From Knoxdaviesia capensis (taxonomy: Eukaryota; Ascomycota; Sordariomycetes; Microascales; Gondwanamycetaceae), in NCBI GenBank assembly GCA_001510575.1, contig LNGK01000004.1, positions 2,412,579 through 2,476,578 of the forward strand: a stretch of DNA of 64,000 nt, written 5' to 3'. The notes beneath the pieces were generated by a model that did not search any database, had not been told where the DNA came from, and saw only the letters and a list, made by a program, of their open reading frames with translations. Below are positions 36,072 through 49,019 of the stretch, piece after piece. The translations under genes and the position numbers were made by a program. Position 1 is the stretch's first letter. Every line of letters starts with the position of its first letter.

Positions 36072-37556
36072 CTAAACAAGCTCATCTTTTCCAAGATGTA
36101 AAGCCATGGGATCAGCTGCGTTCATGCGCTTGCGCCGATACTCTTCCATTTCCGCTTCAGAAATGCCAAGCATCTCTTCAGCTGGCCGTTTCTTGTTCGC
36201 TGGGTCCTTTGCATCCGACGACTTCTTGGGGTCAGCTTTCAGCATTTCGCGGTCTGCCTCGTGGCCGTTAGGCTTGTCTTCGGGTGCCTCGCCAGCTTCG
36301 TCGGGGGCGTTCAGGCCTAGTCGGCGTGAATTCGCCTTTTCCCAGGCCCTTCGCCCATCTTCGCCCGTGCAGTAGCTGTTCTTCACAAACGAGCGACAGC
36401 ACGCATAGCCCCAGCGGAAGTCCGACCACCAGCTGCCCCAGATCGACGTGTGGTTGTTCTGCAGCACATCTTCGGCATAGCGTGACCGCGCCGGCAGCTT
36501 CGAGCCGCCCTTGATTGTGCCGTCCTCATCGTACTCAATGAACCGCTCGGATTCTGTAACCTTGATAGCTGCCAGCGCGGCACGGGTCTTCTTCTGCTTG
36601 TCTGTTTCCGTATCATCACCACCAGCACCGTCGCCATAACGCTCCCGCAGCATCTTGTCGCGCTCCTGCCGTTTCCGCTCCTCCTCCTCGGCATCTTTGC
36701 GCCGCAGGAATTCTCCGGCGGTCGGGTTGGCCTGCAGATGCAGAGATGTGTCTCCGGAGTTCTCTTGCGCCTCCCACGCGTAGCGCTGTGCCTTTTGGAA
36801 GTCGGCAGCATCGCCAGTAGTTCGTACCAGGCCGTCTTCGGTGAATCGTTCGGCAGCCTTATCGCCGAGGGTGGCTCCGGGGTTGACCAGGCGGCGGGTT
36901 TTGGGGTCATATTTGGCTGAGTCGAGGTCGAGGTTGAGGAGGTACTTGGCGGTGTCTTCACGGATACGCAGCTGGCGCGTCGATGTCGGCTGGTGCTTGG
37001 ACATGTCGTTTTGCTCGGCGTACACATCGCCCTCGTCGGGCCCGGCTTCGCCGTCCGCGTCTTCCTCGTCGTCGCCCTTGTTGGCTCGCGCGGCACGCTG
37101 GGCTTCGCGTCGCAGCTGGTCCATCTGGTTGTGTTGCTCGACGACCTCACGGTAGTCTTTGGGGTCGAAGCCGTTCCACCGATCGCGTTTCGCGTCCCAG
37201 CCGACCTTCAGATCCTGCACAACATCGTCGGCCTGGATATCGGCGCCGGTCCATTTCGCGCCCCGCGCCCGCGGCTTGCTGAGACAGTCCTTGGCTTTGT
37301 GTGTTGATGCTCCGCAGTTTTCGCACGCGCCCTTCCGGTATTTTGTCGCGGCTGGTCCGGCCTTGCGTCCGCGCTGGTACCAGGCTTGCGAGCCAAGCGA
37401 CTCGTCGTCTTGTTTCGATCGCCGTTGATGCGAAAGGTAGTCGCCAGAAGCTTCTTCGTCGCCGTGATAGAAGGGCCGTTTGGTAATGAAAGAGGGAATG
37501 TATACGTTCTCCTCCTTCTTGGCCGCTGAGGCCCGGTGATCTGGTTTATTGGACAT
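36072..37556 (-). CDS. slu7: Pre-mRNA-splicing factor SLU7
   Basis: Second-step splicing factor that helps select the 3' splice site. A complete intronless frame of 494 residues. Visible parts: N-terminal NVYIPSFITKRPFY; a CCHC zinc knuckle CENCGASTHKAKDC (Cys78, Cys81, His86, Cys91); the conserved VGWDAKRDRWNGFDPKDY; AKYLLNLDLDSAKYDPKTR; the conserved TSIWGSWWSDFRWGYACC; and a charged C-terminus. Length is near that of fungal orthologues. It ends 708 bp from the convergent rpl21. Paired CCCTAA boxes lie 120-150 bp upstream. Confidence 0.96.
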   Translation of the reverse strand: MSNKPDHRASAAKKEENVYIPSFITKRPFYHGDEEASGDYLSHQRRSKQDDESLGSQAWYQRGRKAGPAATKYRKGACENCGASTHKAKDCLSKPRARGAKWTGADIQADDVVQDLKVGWDAKRDRWNGFDPKDYREVVEQHNQMDQLRREAQRAARANKGDDEEDADGEAGPDEGDVYAEQNDMSKHQPTSTRQLRIREDTAKYLLNLDLDSAKYDPKTRRLVNPGATLGDKAAERFTEDGLVRTTGDAADFQKAQRYAWEAQENSGDTSLHLQANPTAGEFLRRKDAEEEERKRQERDKMLRERYGDGAGGDDTETDKQKKTRAALAAIKVTESERFIEYDEDGTIKGGSKLPARSRYAEDVLQNNHTSIWGSWWSDFRWGYACCRSFVKNSYCTGEDGRRAWEKANSRRLGLNAPDEAGEAPEDKPNGHEADREMLKADPKKSSDAKDPANKKRPAEEMLGISEAEMEEYRRKRMNAADPMALHLGKDELV

Positions 37557-37676
37557 TGTGTTGATGAGGAATGGAAGATAAATGATGGGTTGTGGCAGGC
37601 GAAGAAATCTGGTGAAGTTGGCACGATAAGATTTTGCCTTTCCAGGTATTTCAGCCTCGCCAGTTTACCGCCACTC

Positions 37677-37703
37677 AAACCCTAAATATTTGTCACTAGG
37701 GTT
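37677..37703. promoter_or_regulatory. Inverted pair of CCCTAA (telo-box) motifs upstream of slu7
   Basis: AAACCCTAAA at 37677-37686 and TAGGGTT at 37697-37703 face each other about 120-150 bp upstream of the slu7 start. In several ascomycetes this box is bound by Tbf1-type factors at ribosome and RNA-processing genes; binding here is inferred. Confidence 0.45.
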
Positions 37704-38046
37704 GACTGGCCTGGTGCAACACTTTAGAAGTCAGGTTTTAGAAAAGTTTTACAGGCTATCACGACCCCTAGAAATGAACTTCACTAATTGGCCCTGAAGC
37801 CTCTGCTTTCTTTCCCCGACTTGGTTATATTTTGGTGAATATAAATTTCTTATATCAATAAGAAAGACGAAGCAAGCATTCCTAACCATTCCTGGTCGTT
37901 CATATCAATCTGGGCTTATTTTCTTTGTTTCCATTTTGCTCTACCCTCTACCCACAAATATTGATCTTACGTCTTTCTAGTAATAATGACTTCCGCCAAA
38001 GCATAGCGCAAGAGACTGGCTATCCTCATTCTCAACCATGTGCTAT

Positions 38047-39807
38047 TTAGTCCATGAAGATCTGGCCGTACCAGGAAGCAGCCGTGGGGCAGAGCTCAAC
38101 GACTCTGGGTTCAACCGGGAGAGCACGGCGACGACCAATGATGTTGTAGTAGGAAATGATCTCAGATGGGGCCGAGGCCATGAGCTCAGCCTTGGTGAAC
38201 TTCTCCTGGAAAGCGCGGAGCTTGGAGACCAGGGAAGCAAGGGTGAAGTCAAGAGTGCGGGCGAGGGCCACCGGCTCGTCGCTCTGGTTGTCGTGCGAGC
38301 GCCGCATGGCATCAGTGATGATGATCTCCAGCTGGTAGGCAATGGCGACAACGGCAGCGAAGAGCGCGCTCCAGTTCTTCGGGTCGTCGCTGGCCACCAG
38401 CTGGTCCATGGACTTTTCAAAGGCACGCTGCTGCGTGGTGAGCAGGCGCGAGCTCATGGCATCGAACTGCGCAGTCACCATGCGCGGCAGCGGAGCCTGG
38501 CCAGCCAGAGGGGTGTAACCATGAGCCTTGCTGATGGGCAGGATGCTGGACTCAAGGTAGGCAGAGCCAAGTTTGTGGGCTAGGTGTGTGTTAGTCTGTT
38601 GTGATGCTGTGAAACCCGAGGGAGAAGGCAACTAGAAGCAACTTACAGGTTGTGAACACAAGTTCTGCAGCTCGGAGAGTAAAGTCCTGGGCCACATACG
38701 GCGTCTATTGAAAGGATGAGTTAGTACAGTGCCCCAAGTGAGAGACAGACATGCATGCATGCAAGGCTTGAGATGAGAACATACCTCCGTGAAGTTGGCA
38801 ACAACAGTCAGCAGGGAGATGGGAATACCAGCACCCTGGGCCCAGTTCTTGGAATCGCGGCCAATTTCTCCGCGGTATTGGACAGCCGCACTGCCCACGT
38901 CGGCCACGCAGTAAGGTGGCAGATCAAGCCGCTGCGAAGTGCCATCATAGGCAACGAAGTTGCGGTGCAAGACGTCACCTGCAACTGGGTCGAAGCGGTG
39001 GAGCGTAAGCTCCATGGGTGGCACTTTGCGGATGCCTGAAGGCGGAGCAACGTGGCATTTAACCGTGAAGGGCCCCAGAGGCATGTGGGCATAGGTTGAA
39101 CCGTTGGAAATCGGCACCTCGAGATCCTTGGTCTCTGAGAGCTCCCGAGCTGACATGGTCTGGAAGTCCTCCAGAGTCATTTCAGTGAACCGCTGGGTGA
39201 AGGCAAGTCCACCGGTGCGGAACATGGGAAAAGATTCGCCTGGAGCTGCGCCGGCCGGGCCAGGGAGGGCCGGAGCAGCCGGAGCAGCTGCAGCGGGGGG
39301 AGCTTCAGCTGGAGAAGCCATAGCTGGAGCAGCAGCAACTGGAGTGACAGCAACCGGAGCAACAACAACTGGCGCAGAAGCAACTGAGATAGAAGCAAAT
39401 GAAGCAGAGGTTGAAGCCTGAGGGGTGGCTACAGAGACTGTGATGTGTTTAAAGAAGGAATGATTAGTGACATGATGTGCATGGGAGAAAACGCACTTAG
39501 TTCGTGCCCGTGACTCAATTTGTGCTCTTTTTGTTTTCAGGGAAGCAGCCGCCCTCCGACCGACTTTCCGAATCTAGCACTTAGCTGCTCTGAAGTCCTC
39601 GGAAGGGCCCGCGCGGACCGAGCCGGGGCCCCACAGCTGACTGGAAGGAGCAACCGGGTCAACACCAAGCATCACCACAATCCGGGGACGACATTCAAAG
39701 GAAGAAACACGATCACGATTTGACAGCTGTCAAGCCGTCGCTTGGAGTCCGCTTGTACCGGGATATGATCAGTGGGGAATTCACTCACCAATCTCTTCCA
39801 TAGTCAT
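38047..39807 (-). CDS. Conserved-looking hypothetical protein, 420 aa, four exons
   Basis: Not recognised. Exons 39807-39789 (19 nt), 39437-38785, 38704-38647 and 38579-38047; all phases fit. The first exon encodes MTMEEI and is followed by a 351-bp intron with GTGAGT and CACAG. Residues 7-75 are Ala/Pro/Val-rich low complexity (VAPVAVTPVAAAP); from about 80 on, the protein looks globular (PMFRTGGLAFTQRFTEMTLEDFQ; KVPPMELTLHRFDPVAGDV; DFTLRAAELVFTT). The C-terminal half is helical and Leu/Ala-rich (ALFAAVVAIAYQLEIIITDAMRR). No signal peptide is evident. If the upstream exon is wrong, the start would be Met at 39321. It is transcribed in the same direction as slu7, 490 bp upstream of it. Confidence 0.72.
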
Positions 39808-42800
39808 GACTGCGGCTGTGAAGTCTGGACGATTGGAGACAGAGAACAAGGATAGTAGTAGTGGATAGCTTGGAGCTTCTTGAGATAGCTTTTGAGATAG
39901 CTTTTGAGATAGATAGCCCGAGAAGAGTTGGCGGAGTGTATGATACTTCTTAGGGCGAGAAGACGAGACAGTGGGGAAGAGAGGGGAGAGAGAGAGAGAC
40001 GGGAAGATATAGAGACGAGAGAGATTACTGCGGGGACCTTCTTGTTTTTGACGTTTTTTTCTGTATGGCAGCGAAGGAGACAGTGCCAAAGGGGAAAATT
40101 ATATCGTTTTATTCATTTCTCATGCAGGATACATGCGAAGTGAGCTTCATAATACATGCGTATCAGAGTAGGTATGGTGGTTTTGGGAGACCACTCTCAC
40201 AACATCTTTAGTTACCACCACCTTAACAGCTCGACGAATAGCCGGAGTTTGCGCCACCCCGGACCAACCTGCAGCTGGATAGATCAGCAGTGAGGGGGTT
40301 GAACATTGGTACCGGGGTCCCATATACGGTTGGCACGGGAGATCATGAAACGAAAGCCCGTTCTGACCCCCGCGAATAGGTCGGGAATCTTTTTCGTGAG
40401 CCCAACATGTGCACTTGTAGGTAACTGTGGGCTGATGGAATATTTCACGCATTTGCACAATGTGTGCACAGTGTGTTGACAGAGGAAAGAGATTCCTGTT
40501 TTTAAAAAGACATGAAGCAGATTATGGATTGAGACATGGCACAATGGAAATCCATTGAACATGGAGTGACTGTGTGTTGTGTACGCAGAAGAGGGGAATC
40601 CCCAAATAAGTTAGGCCCGGTCCCAACAATCACTGGAGATATGAGGCGGCGCAGTGTCGGCGGGATATAAAAGTCAAACCTGACTGGAGATGTGACGAGA
40701 TGCTCCGTGGTATAAGAACCATGAAATTGGGTTAGGCCGGCCTGCAGAGATAGAAGCATGATTTATATCCGCTGGGTTCAGCGATGAAAGGATGACGGGA
40801 GGAGAGGGAAAGTCAGGACGGAGTCTCCATCGTGAAAGACACACCCCGGAAGAAGTCCCAAAGCCTGGTCCCTGTCCCTGTAAATATCACAAAGTTTAGC
40901 TCTATGTACTGCACATAGAATGGCATCCCATGAGGGCAAGTTCGGATATACTTTCGACTAAGGGACGGTCCGGCCGATTGATTTCTAGGAAGCCCGTCCG
41001 GCGACGATCGGAGGAGGACAGCTGGGTGATGAGAAAAAAAACCCCTCGTTTTGCAACCCGGGAGAAAGCACGGCGTAGAGTCTCGCTGATGCCCAACATG
41101 CACGAGGGAATAACACGGGTCCCACCCCCAAATTCCACGGCTACTGCTGTACCATCCTTCAACCCATACGCAGACATTGCATGAACAGACATACAGGCAA
41201 CTTACAGATTAAGCTTTCAGAATTACAAAATATGACCTGCTCAGTAATCAAATCTATCATTTCTTGGCACGAAAGCAAAACCCCATGGAGCTAGGAAGAC
41301 TTATAGTGCCTTGTCTTATAAGTGGTGGTGATGCCGAGAGATATCACGTACAATGTGCCGGGGGATGTATCCGAATCACCCAAGCTGAACTGGAACTACC
41401 GGAGCTTGGGTAAGTGCACGCGGGATGAATTGAGGTTTCTTGATAGTGATTGAAACTTTGAACTAGAGTATCTTTGAGACTGGCTTTCTGGTGAGTGGGA
41501 GTGAGTGGGATAGTCGTTTTTTTCTTTCTTTTGTTGCAAGTTGGCCAGAGTGGAGGTCAAGAAGCAAACAACGGTTGAGAGTTTGCTATGCAGGTAAGCT
41601 TTAGCACTGCAACATTTCCCTTGCATTGCAGTCTCTCGCCTGAGAACAAAAAGTGAGGTGTCAGATCACTCTGCGGGCGGAGACACTTCCCACCAGCACC
41701 TCCAATGACAGGGCAGACAGACTTTGGCCATCACATGTGGCAAGCATCGACTGGCTTGCAACCCTCCTGCCTCCACTCATTCTATCCCGTGTTATCTGGA
41801 ATTGGCGGCAGCTAAAGTTCGGAGTGTGTGCCTGCGGGCTGTTGAAAGTCTGGCGGCATGGAGGATGCCCGGGGTTAAACCCTAAGAACCGAAGATTTCA
41901 CGAAGCTGGCGTGTAAGGCGGGAATCGGGCTTTCTCGACTGAGTGATGAGACGAAATGCCGTGTAATTGAAGGTAAGTATTTCTGGCTGAATAGATTGAC
42001 ATTTATTAATCTTATTATCTTTGAAGCAAAAATGAATCACACAGTCTCTCCTGTCCGTGCAAGCGGATGAATGGACAGCCTCATGCGCAGTGTAACAACA
42101 AACGGCACTTGTACAGCTACATTCTCCCTGCCCCTCTAGCCTAGCTACACAAGATATATGCATGAACCTTGAAACAGAGCCTAGCTGTCAGAAATGTCAG
42201 ATTGGATTAACTCACCGGTCCGAAAAAACACACGAATGAATCGAGACGAGTCGTGCGAATCAAGGAAACGCCTTCGGCCGATAGTCAGGCCGGCCACCAT
42301 CCCAAGCTGAGATCCCAACCCAGACGGGAAAGGCCAATCGTGGACCTGGTATTGGGTATGGGTGGTTATCTTCCGACTGTGTCACACACTCTCGGCCGAG
42401 GTTTGCACGTTGTTATCTCTATACTCTGCAGGTGTGAAGAAGTGTCCGTCCACCCACCCACACTCAACATGCCCAAAAGACGGCCTCGAAGGTTGGGCTC
42501 CCATAGGGTAGGATTCCATCTGTTGAGCATAGACTGGCCTCACACCTGACCAAAAGGCTTGCTCGTGGTATTTCTACCAATCGCAGGCTTATCTATGCTA
42601 TCTCCACTCCTCCGTGACCTTCCAGACTGGTCTAAGCTTCCCTGGATATAGATTGGGTTCCCTCCCCCGAGGTTGACTTGCATCGGGGAGACCTACAAGC
42701 AGAAGCCCTGCCGAAGGAGGCCAAACGGCTGTCAAATCAGAGGGACTCTAACCTTATCATCTCTTGCAGATTTGTGGGCTCCTTTTCACAGTTGTGTGCG

Positions 42801-45095
42801 TGATGCACGTGGACCAAAAAAGCCAGAGATTTTGGGGGGGAGGACTGGGACGAAAGATGACTTTTCTGTCTCAGAGAGGTGCAAGCTTTTCTTTCTTCAA
42901 GACTGCAGCATGCAGCTACCCAGCCCGTTTGAGCGTTCTCACCAGATGCAAGTCCTCAGGGTTCGAATGGCGGTGTGCAATTGCAGCTGAAGTTGGGGGG
43001 TTGAAGCTTCCTTTTTCCTATTGTTTCTCTTTCTGGGTTCTCAGGATATGTGATGTTTCTCGCACTTTCCTGCCTGTGTACTTTCTTTTTCCTTCTCTCT
43101 CGATCGAAATCAAATGGAGGCCTCAACACCTGGCTGGCTGAACATAGCTTGCGTTTACCTTATCTAGGAAAGGTCTGGCGGGCGGCCCGTGTGGTCCATG
43201 TGCACTAGATTCTCTCCCTACGTCTTCCCTGGTTCCTATCCTTCTCCGGGACTCCCCCAGCCGATGATCACCGAGAGAGCGAGAGACAATTGCACGACAC
43301 AGCTGAGCTCGAGATTTCACCCAGCCCAGACCAGCTCTCGGCACACAGATAGCCGATGTGGGTGGGCTCCAAGCCATACCGAAAGAGGAGAGAATATGCT
43401 TTGGAGAAATTCTCTCGAACGTGCAGGGCCTAGAGCAGAAAACGCACTCGCCGGCGTCAGTCACTCTCTCAAGGAGGCAATCATATCGCACGGCCTGCAG
43501 GACGGCTTGTTTGTGACAATTCACCCTCCGGCCCCGTTCCCCATCTAATCCTCTTTCGTTTCGGAGATACAAGACAGTAACACCGCAGCTCGTCTGTCTG
43601 GGGGGGTGGGTGCAGCACATCGAATGGCCTGGATCTGTCGGTCCTATTGGACAGGTGAGCAAGCAGCAAAAAAAAGCATATCTGCGCAGGGCGCGGCCTG
43701 CCAACGGCCGCTGAGCGGTCTCTAAGACACACGGCTGTTATCTAATGAGAACTAGAGGCCGAGAGCGAGAATTTGGAGAACGGAAAAGACCGAGCTGGCG
43801 CAGGACGGACGGGATTTGACGCATTTTGCCCGTTCTCCTTTCTCGTCAGGTATATGTACCCCGACACCTTTGTGGCGTGCAACTGTTCTTTAGGTACAGG
43901 AGACATCTGTGTACCTCGCGGACTTGGGGTCGTGGATGGTGAATACAGGATGAACACTGGAGCTGAAGAGGTGCATTAGCTTAGGCAGACATTGAAAGAG
44001 GGGTGGAAAAAGGAAGTTCAGATGCATGCTCTCGAAATGGGAATAGCGAGAAGCAGACAGAGATGCTGGATTCCTTCCCAAGGCCCCGTTTGTGCCGGGA
44101 ATCAATGACCACAGACAACCGTTCCGTTGTGTCATATCGGAGCGTACTGTACTGTATACTCTTCCGAGTGTTTATCTTTCGCGCAGCTAAAAAGGAGGGC
44201 CGAAAGAGCATGCTGCAGCCTAAACTGCATTGGGGTGCGTGATAAGAGCTCTCGGAGACGTCCAGACCGTCTTGCATGAGTCGAGGCCGAGAGCGGCCAA
44301 GGTATGTGTCTAGCCAGTCCCTGGAGGTGCGGCCGCTGTCACTTTTCGGTGCTTGAAGTTTGGAGTTGGAAGAAGCTCCGGATGAGATCTAGCTTGCCTA
44401 GTGTTGCTGTCAGTAAGGTCGGTACTGTGTCAAAAAAGCTGGGTAGTTAGGCAGAGGAGGGGAAGATACACAGACAGGAAGGGACAGAGCGAAATAGACA
44501 CAGGAAGATGGTGCGCATAGAGACAGCGTCGGTGGAAAGAGAATAGCAGAGATGATAGCAGAGAAGAGAGCAGAGAGAGCAGAGTAGAGAGCAGAGAGAG
44601 CAGAGTCGAGAGAGGAGAATAGAGGAGATGGGCGAGATGGGGCTGGGAAAAGAAAGACATCAGGTTGGCAGTGGGTGAGAGAGAAATGATATGAGGAGAT
44701 GCGAGAGGGGCAGAAGGGGAGAGACAGACAACGCTGATGATCGTGATGATGGAGGAAGAGACTTTGATACTAGATGGACACTTGTTGCATACAAGTCATT
44801 CACAATGAGAGAACCCATTGAACCCGTTCAACGACATGGACATATCGCCTCGTGACTGTCTCGTCCACTCACCCAAATAACACGAGAAGTACCACAGTCT
44901 CACAAGAGCGTGAATGCCAGAAGCGAAGACATCAAGAACATGATTGCCTTGACCTGACATCGCTCTCTCTCTCTCCTTTCTAGACAGGATACAGACACTC
45001 GATATCTTGAGTCACCCTTCCCTTATCAGTCAATCATCCAAGGGCATATCGTCGATCTCGCGATCATGACACTCGTTAACGACACATCGGCGCGG

Positions 45096-45420
45096 ATGAA
45101 TAGCCACTGCGCCCACCCGGGCGAACGCGACGTCCGGCGGATGCCCAACGCAACCAGCAGCCCTCCATCACGACACCATCGATATGAACGCCGAGCCCGA
45201 CGCAAAGCGAGTCGCCGACGTTGCCGATCATCGTGCTCGGCCTCAAGCCTCGTCGACGACGTTGCGCTGGACCACCCGCGACCCCTCCAACGCGGGCAAA
45301 ACTGTGCCATCTGGTGAAAATGTGCCGAGCGGGTTAGCTACTACTATATCACAGCATCACGACATCGAGCACGTTATCTGTGGGCAAAATACGATGAGAT
45401 GTGGTTGCTTACTGAAGTAG
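45096..45420 (+). other. GC-rich block with coding-like third positions
   Basis: A frame open from about 45096 to 45420 reads ANATSGGCPTQPAALHHD, then DMNAEPDAKRVADVADHRAR, with mostly G/C third positions unlike the AT-richer flanks. It could be an exon, a decayed gene fragment or chance in GC-rich DNA. No family recognised and no clear splice sites. Confidence 0.2.
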
Positions 45421-48400
45421 CTGTGTCTGGACGTAACCCGGGAGGCGTCACGGGGTCCCCCCGTCGACGACGATGCCGCCGGTCCGGTAGCATTCTTGCT
45501 CTCTCGGCCTCTTCATTCTGTGTCTCTGAGGCAATACCAAGCCGGGACAGGAAGGTTTTGTTGTCTGCGGGCTCTTTTTCGATTGAGAAAGGGACCTTTG
45601 GCTCAAATGACTCCCTGCAGCAAGACGTGGAGAATAAAGGGGGAGGCGACGTCGATTGGTGTTGTCGATCTTGGAGATGAGAGAGGTTTTATCAAAGAGA
45701 GCGGATAAGTCTTCGTTCCCACGTCGACGTGGCACTTGGCTAGACCCCATCGCGTCCTCGGGAGGAGGTAGGTTGGCGGACGATGGGCAGAAGAGTATCT
45801 CCGCACCAGCGAGGAGCGAAGACACACCTCCGGGATGCCACGACAGCAGCGACGTTGCAGTGTTGGGTTAAACGTAACACTAGGCAAGCTACCAGAAGTC
45901 GGCTAGAACAATGGCACACGGTAACTGTGCAGAGTGAGAGAGAGTGACAGAGGGGCCACGACAGCGATCCCGGATCAGGAAAGTCGATGTGGAAGAAGAT
46001 TGCGCGCGACCATCTCGCTTCGGCGATGCTCCATCACCATCATAGCATCGCAGGTGGGCTGGAGAACGAAGGTCAAAGGGGAGAGGGGAGGCCAATGTCC
46101 CCAACCGTTGGTCGTTGGTCGGCGTTATCAAACCTCGACCTCCTTGCCCCCACCGTCGCTCTTCTGGCGTCTTCCGAGCTCACCATACGCCCCCTCCTCG
46201 ACCTCCCGCCTCCCCTCCCCTCCCCCCATCAAAGTCCCACATATGCCCGTTGATGCAGAATCGCCATGGTGGGATCGTGGGCCACTTAGAGATAGCCCGG
46301 TGGCCGAGTTGTGGCGCTGAATATGGTGTGGATTGGAACGCTGTGTCTGTCGTTGAGGAAAGAGAAGCACGCAGAGATCTTTCTGGAAGACACACTAGAC
46401 GGAGATGGCGCCTCGGCGAAGACAATCAGCTCGATGCGAGATCGCACTTTGGGGTTACGCTCGCATACAACACAACACGCAGCCTGGATCGACGTGGCGG
46501 CTGATGTGAACCTGGATGTTGGGGAGTGACCAGCGTGTAAGCGTCGGACGGATATCCAATGTTGTTCAGTTTGTCTTCGACTATTCAGCTAGAATAGACG
46601 ATAGGACTAGTTAACATTGCAAGGTGGATATCTAGATCTTGGCCACATCAGTTGACTGATGGTGACAGTGCATTCAAGGACTCCAACACTTGGCCGTGCC
46701 CGGCTCCGAAGAGGTATCAGCATCGTCTTACACGCGTATCCTGCATGTACTATCACGGCGTTGACCGACCCTAACCCTAAGAGTCCACCCCCAAGCCAAG
46801 ACACGATGTGATATTACCTTGATCCACCGCCACATCTGAGGACTGATGCAACTTAGGCAATCCGGACTCTAAAGTCCGCGTGCAAACTTCCATTACACAT
46901 ACGAACACGATGTTCTTCTTATCAGCTGGTGATCGACGTGTTGGGTGACATCGATGCCGCCTCAAGACGAAGGACCTTTTGGAGAGGCATGGCAAATGGC
47001 AATGGCAAGCTTCAGCTACAGACTTGCTGGTCTGGTCCTAGGAGGAAAACGAAAACCCCGGCAGACACACACTGACATGACAGAAGGGACAACGGGTGGC
47101 TATCGCCCGTTGCATTGAGAGGGAGCCAATTTGCCAGAGCGGCCGGAAGCTCGGCTGATTTTGTCAGTGTTAGGAGGGAGAAAGAAAGGCTCAAGGCTGG
47201 GCGGGCGGGCGTGGTGTTTAGCGGTGTGACTTGGGCAGATGTGCGCTGCGGGGAATTCTTGATGGCGGTGGTGATATATCTTCTATGGGAATGTTATAGA
47301 GGGGTGGGCGAAGGGGAGAATCTTCACATGTAAGGCTTGGCTAGGGGGGACAAAAGCAGAGCACTATCGCGGACGTACTGTAGAGAGCACTTGGGCCACC
47401 ACTGACAGTTGCTTCGGTATACGCCGGACTCCTTGTCAAAGCGCGCTCATTTCGAACACGGGCCCTTTTGGCGTATAGGTGCTAAATTCCAGAGCTGGAC
47501 CGACGCCTTAACGTGTAATTTAGTTGTCTTGGGACCTGCAGCGATAAAGCAGTTTGTGAGAATTCTATATCGATATCGATATCGCGACCGTCAAGTCGGG
47601 AGACTCTGAGTATGTACGGTTCGTAGCGAGCGATGAAATACAAACCTGCAGGCGAAAACCAAGCGTTATCATAAGCGAGGGAGCGAGAGAGAGGCGACTG
47701 ACCAAGAGACAGAGGCCAAGCATTTTCCGAAAGTGAAGATAATCGCATAAGTTTGAGAGGTCTCGTGAATGCTCGGCGGTCGAACGGATGATGGAAATAC
47801 AAAAACAAAACAACAAAAAGTCTTGTACAACATAGCGCCCAACCAAAGAGAAAGAGAGATTGCTTGCATGTTGTTTGTAAGATCGGCGGATTGCAAGAAT
47901 CTCGGCATCTTGCCTAATTCTGCTGCTGTGAAGAAGATATGAAGGATCAAGAACGAACTCGGGGGTGGATCTTTCTGGGGAGCATTCCGGGCCTGGAACT
48001 TTATTCACGGGAAGTTGGGTCTCTCTCACACCTGCCCCCATCCATTACTTCTTGAGAAGCACACTGTCCTTCTCACAGGCTACACGCTGGAGAAAGCCAC
48101 ACGAACCAGAACACCAAACGGGGGGACCGCGCGGGACAAATGGTGGGATGGGAGTGGATTCCTGCAGGGCATCTATCCTGTGGGCCGGCTTTTGATCTTC
48201 ACTGTGACATCGCCGTCGAGAGGACGAGGGCAAAGGATCCAAGAGCTACCAGTCGGAATGACTGAGTGAATGGAGATATGATCACGACGTGTGGTCATTA
48301 ACTCACTATCAATCAGTGCCGCAGGTGCCGTGGTCAGCGATGCAGTGAGGGACGGTGTGGAGCAGGCAATCACACGAGCAGAGAGAACCCTCTGATCTGG

Positions 48401-48890
48401 CTCGACTCTGGGCGTGGGAGGAAATCAGCTCGTATCACCGAGATTTATGCTTAAAGTCTAGGACCAACTTTAAGTGGTGATCTAAATCCCCCGAGCTAGA
48501 TTGGCTTTCGACTGCCTAAACAAGCCCCGATGGCGGTGGCTGTGTGTTGTCTACCCGTTGATGTTTGGGAGGTAAGCTTGGTTGGTCACAGAGGGAGAAC
48601 AGAGCCATCCCTCCAAGCCATCGCCGGCAATCTCCAGACATCCACGCCGGGCAATGCTATAGGGAAAGACAGACAACGAGTTGATACGAAGTAAGTGGTC
48701 AAGAAACTGAATTAACCTCTTATAAAACGGCCGGGATAAGAGTCAGAGGGGGGGGGGAAATCGGAACGAACAGCAAGGAGGAGAGGGACTTTCTTGGACG
48801 ACATTATGGAGATCCATCAGTCAACAACCAGGGTCCAACAAGCAAGTCTTCCCAGGACCGGGATTTGCTTCCCGTGTCTCTCCAATCAAG

Positions 48891-49019
48891 ATGACCGCTC
48901 CGGCCCCATCCATCAAATTCGAGGTCCACACCACCCCAGGTGTGATGAACGGCACTGCAATGTTTCTTCATGCAGACCTTTCCGCATTGGGAAGCTCACA
49001 ACGGCTCGCGACAGGATAA
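48891..49019 (+). other. Coding-like 42-codon frame, possible isolated exon or short ORF
   Basis: Starts ATG in a good context (AAG before it) and reads MTAPAPSIKFEVHTTPGVMN, then GTAMFLHADLSALG before a TAA. Composition looks protein-like, but there is no convincing donor site or downstream exon. Not recognised. Confidence 0.2.

Noticed and set aside
46300..46370. tRNA-Ser/Leu-like A box (GTGGCCGAGTTG)
   Set aside because: No matching B box, no T arm and no acceptor stem could be drawn.
45400..46530. Overlapping frames suggestive of a decayed transposon
   Set aside because: No terminal repeats, target-site duplication or recognisable transposase, reverse transcriptase or integrase motif was seen.
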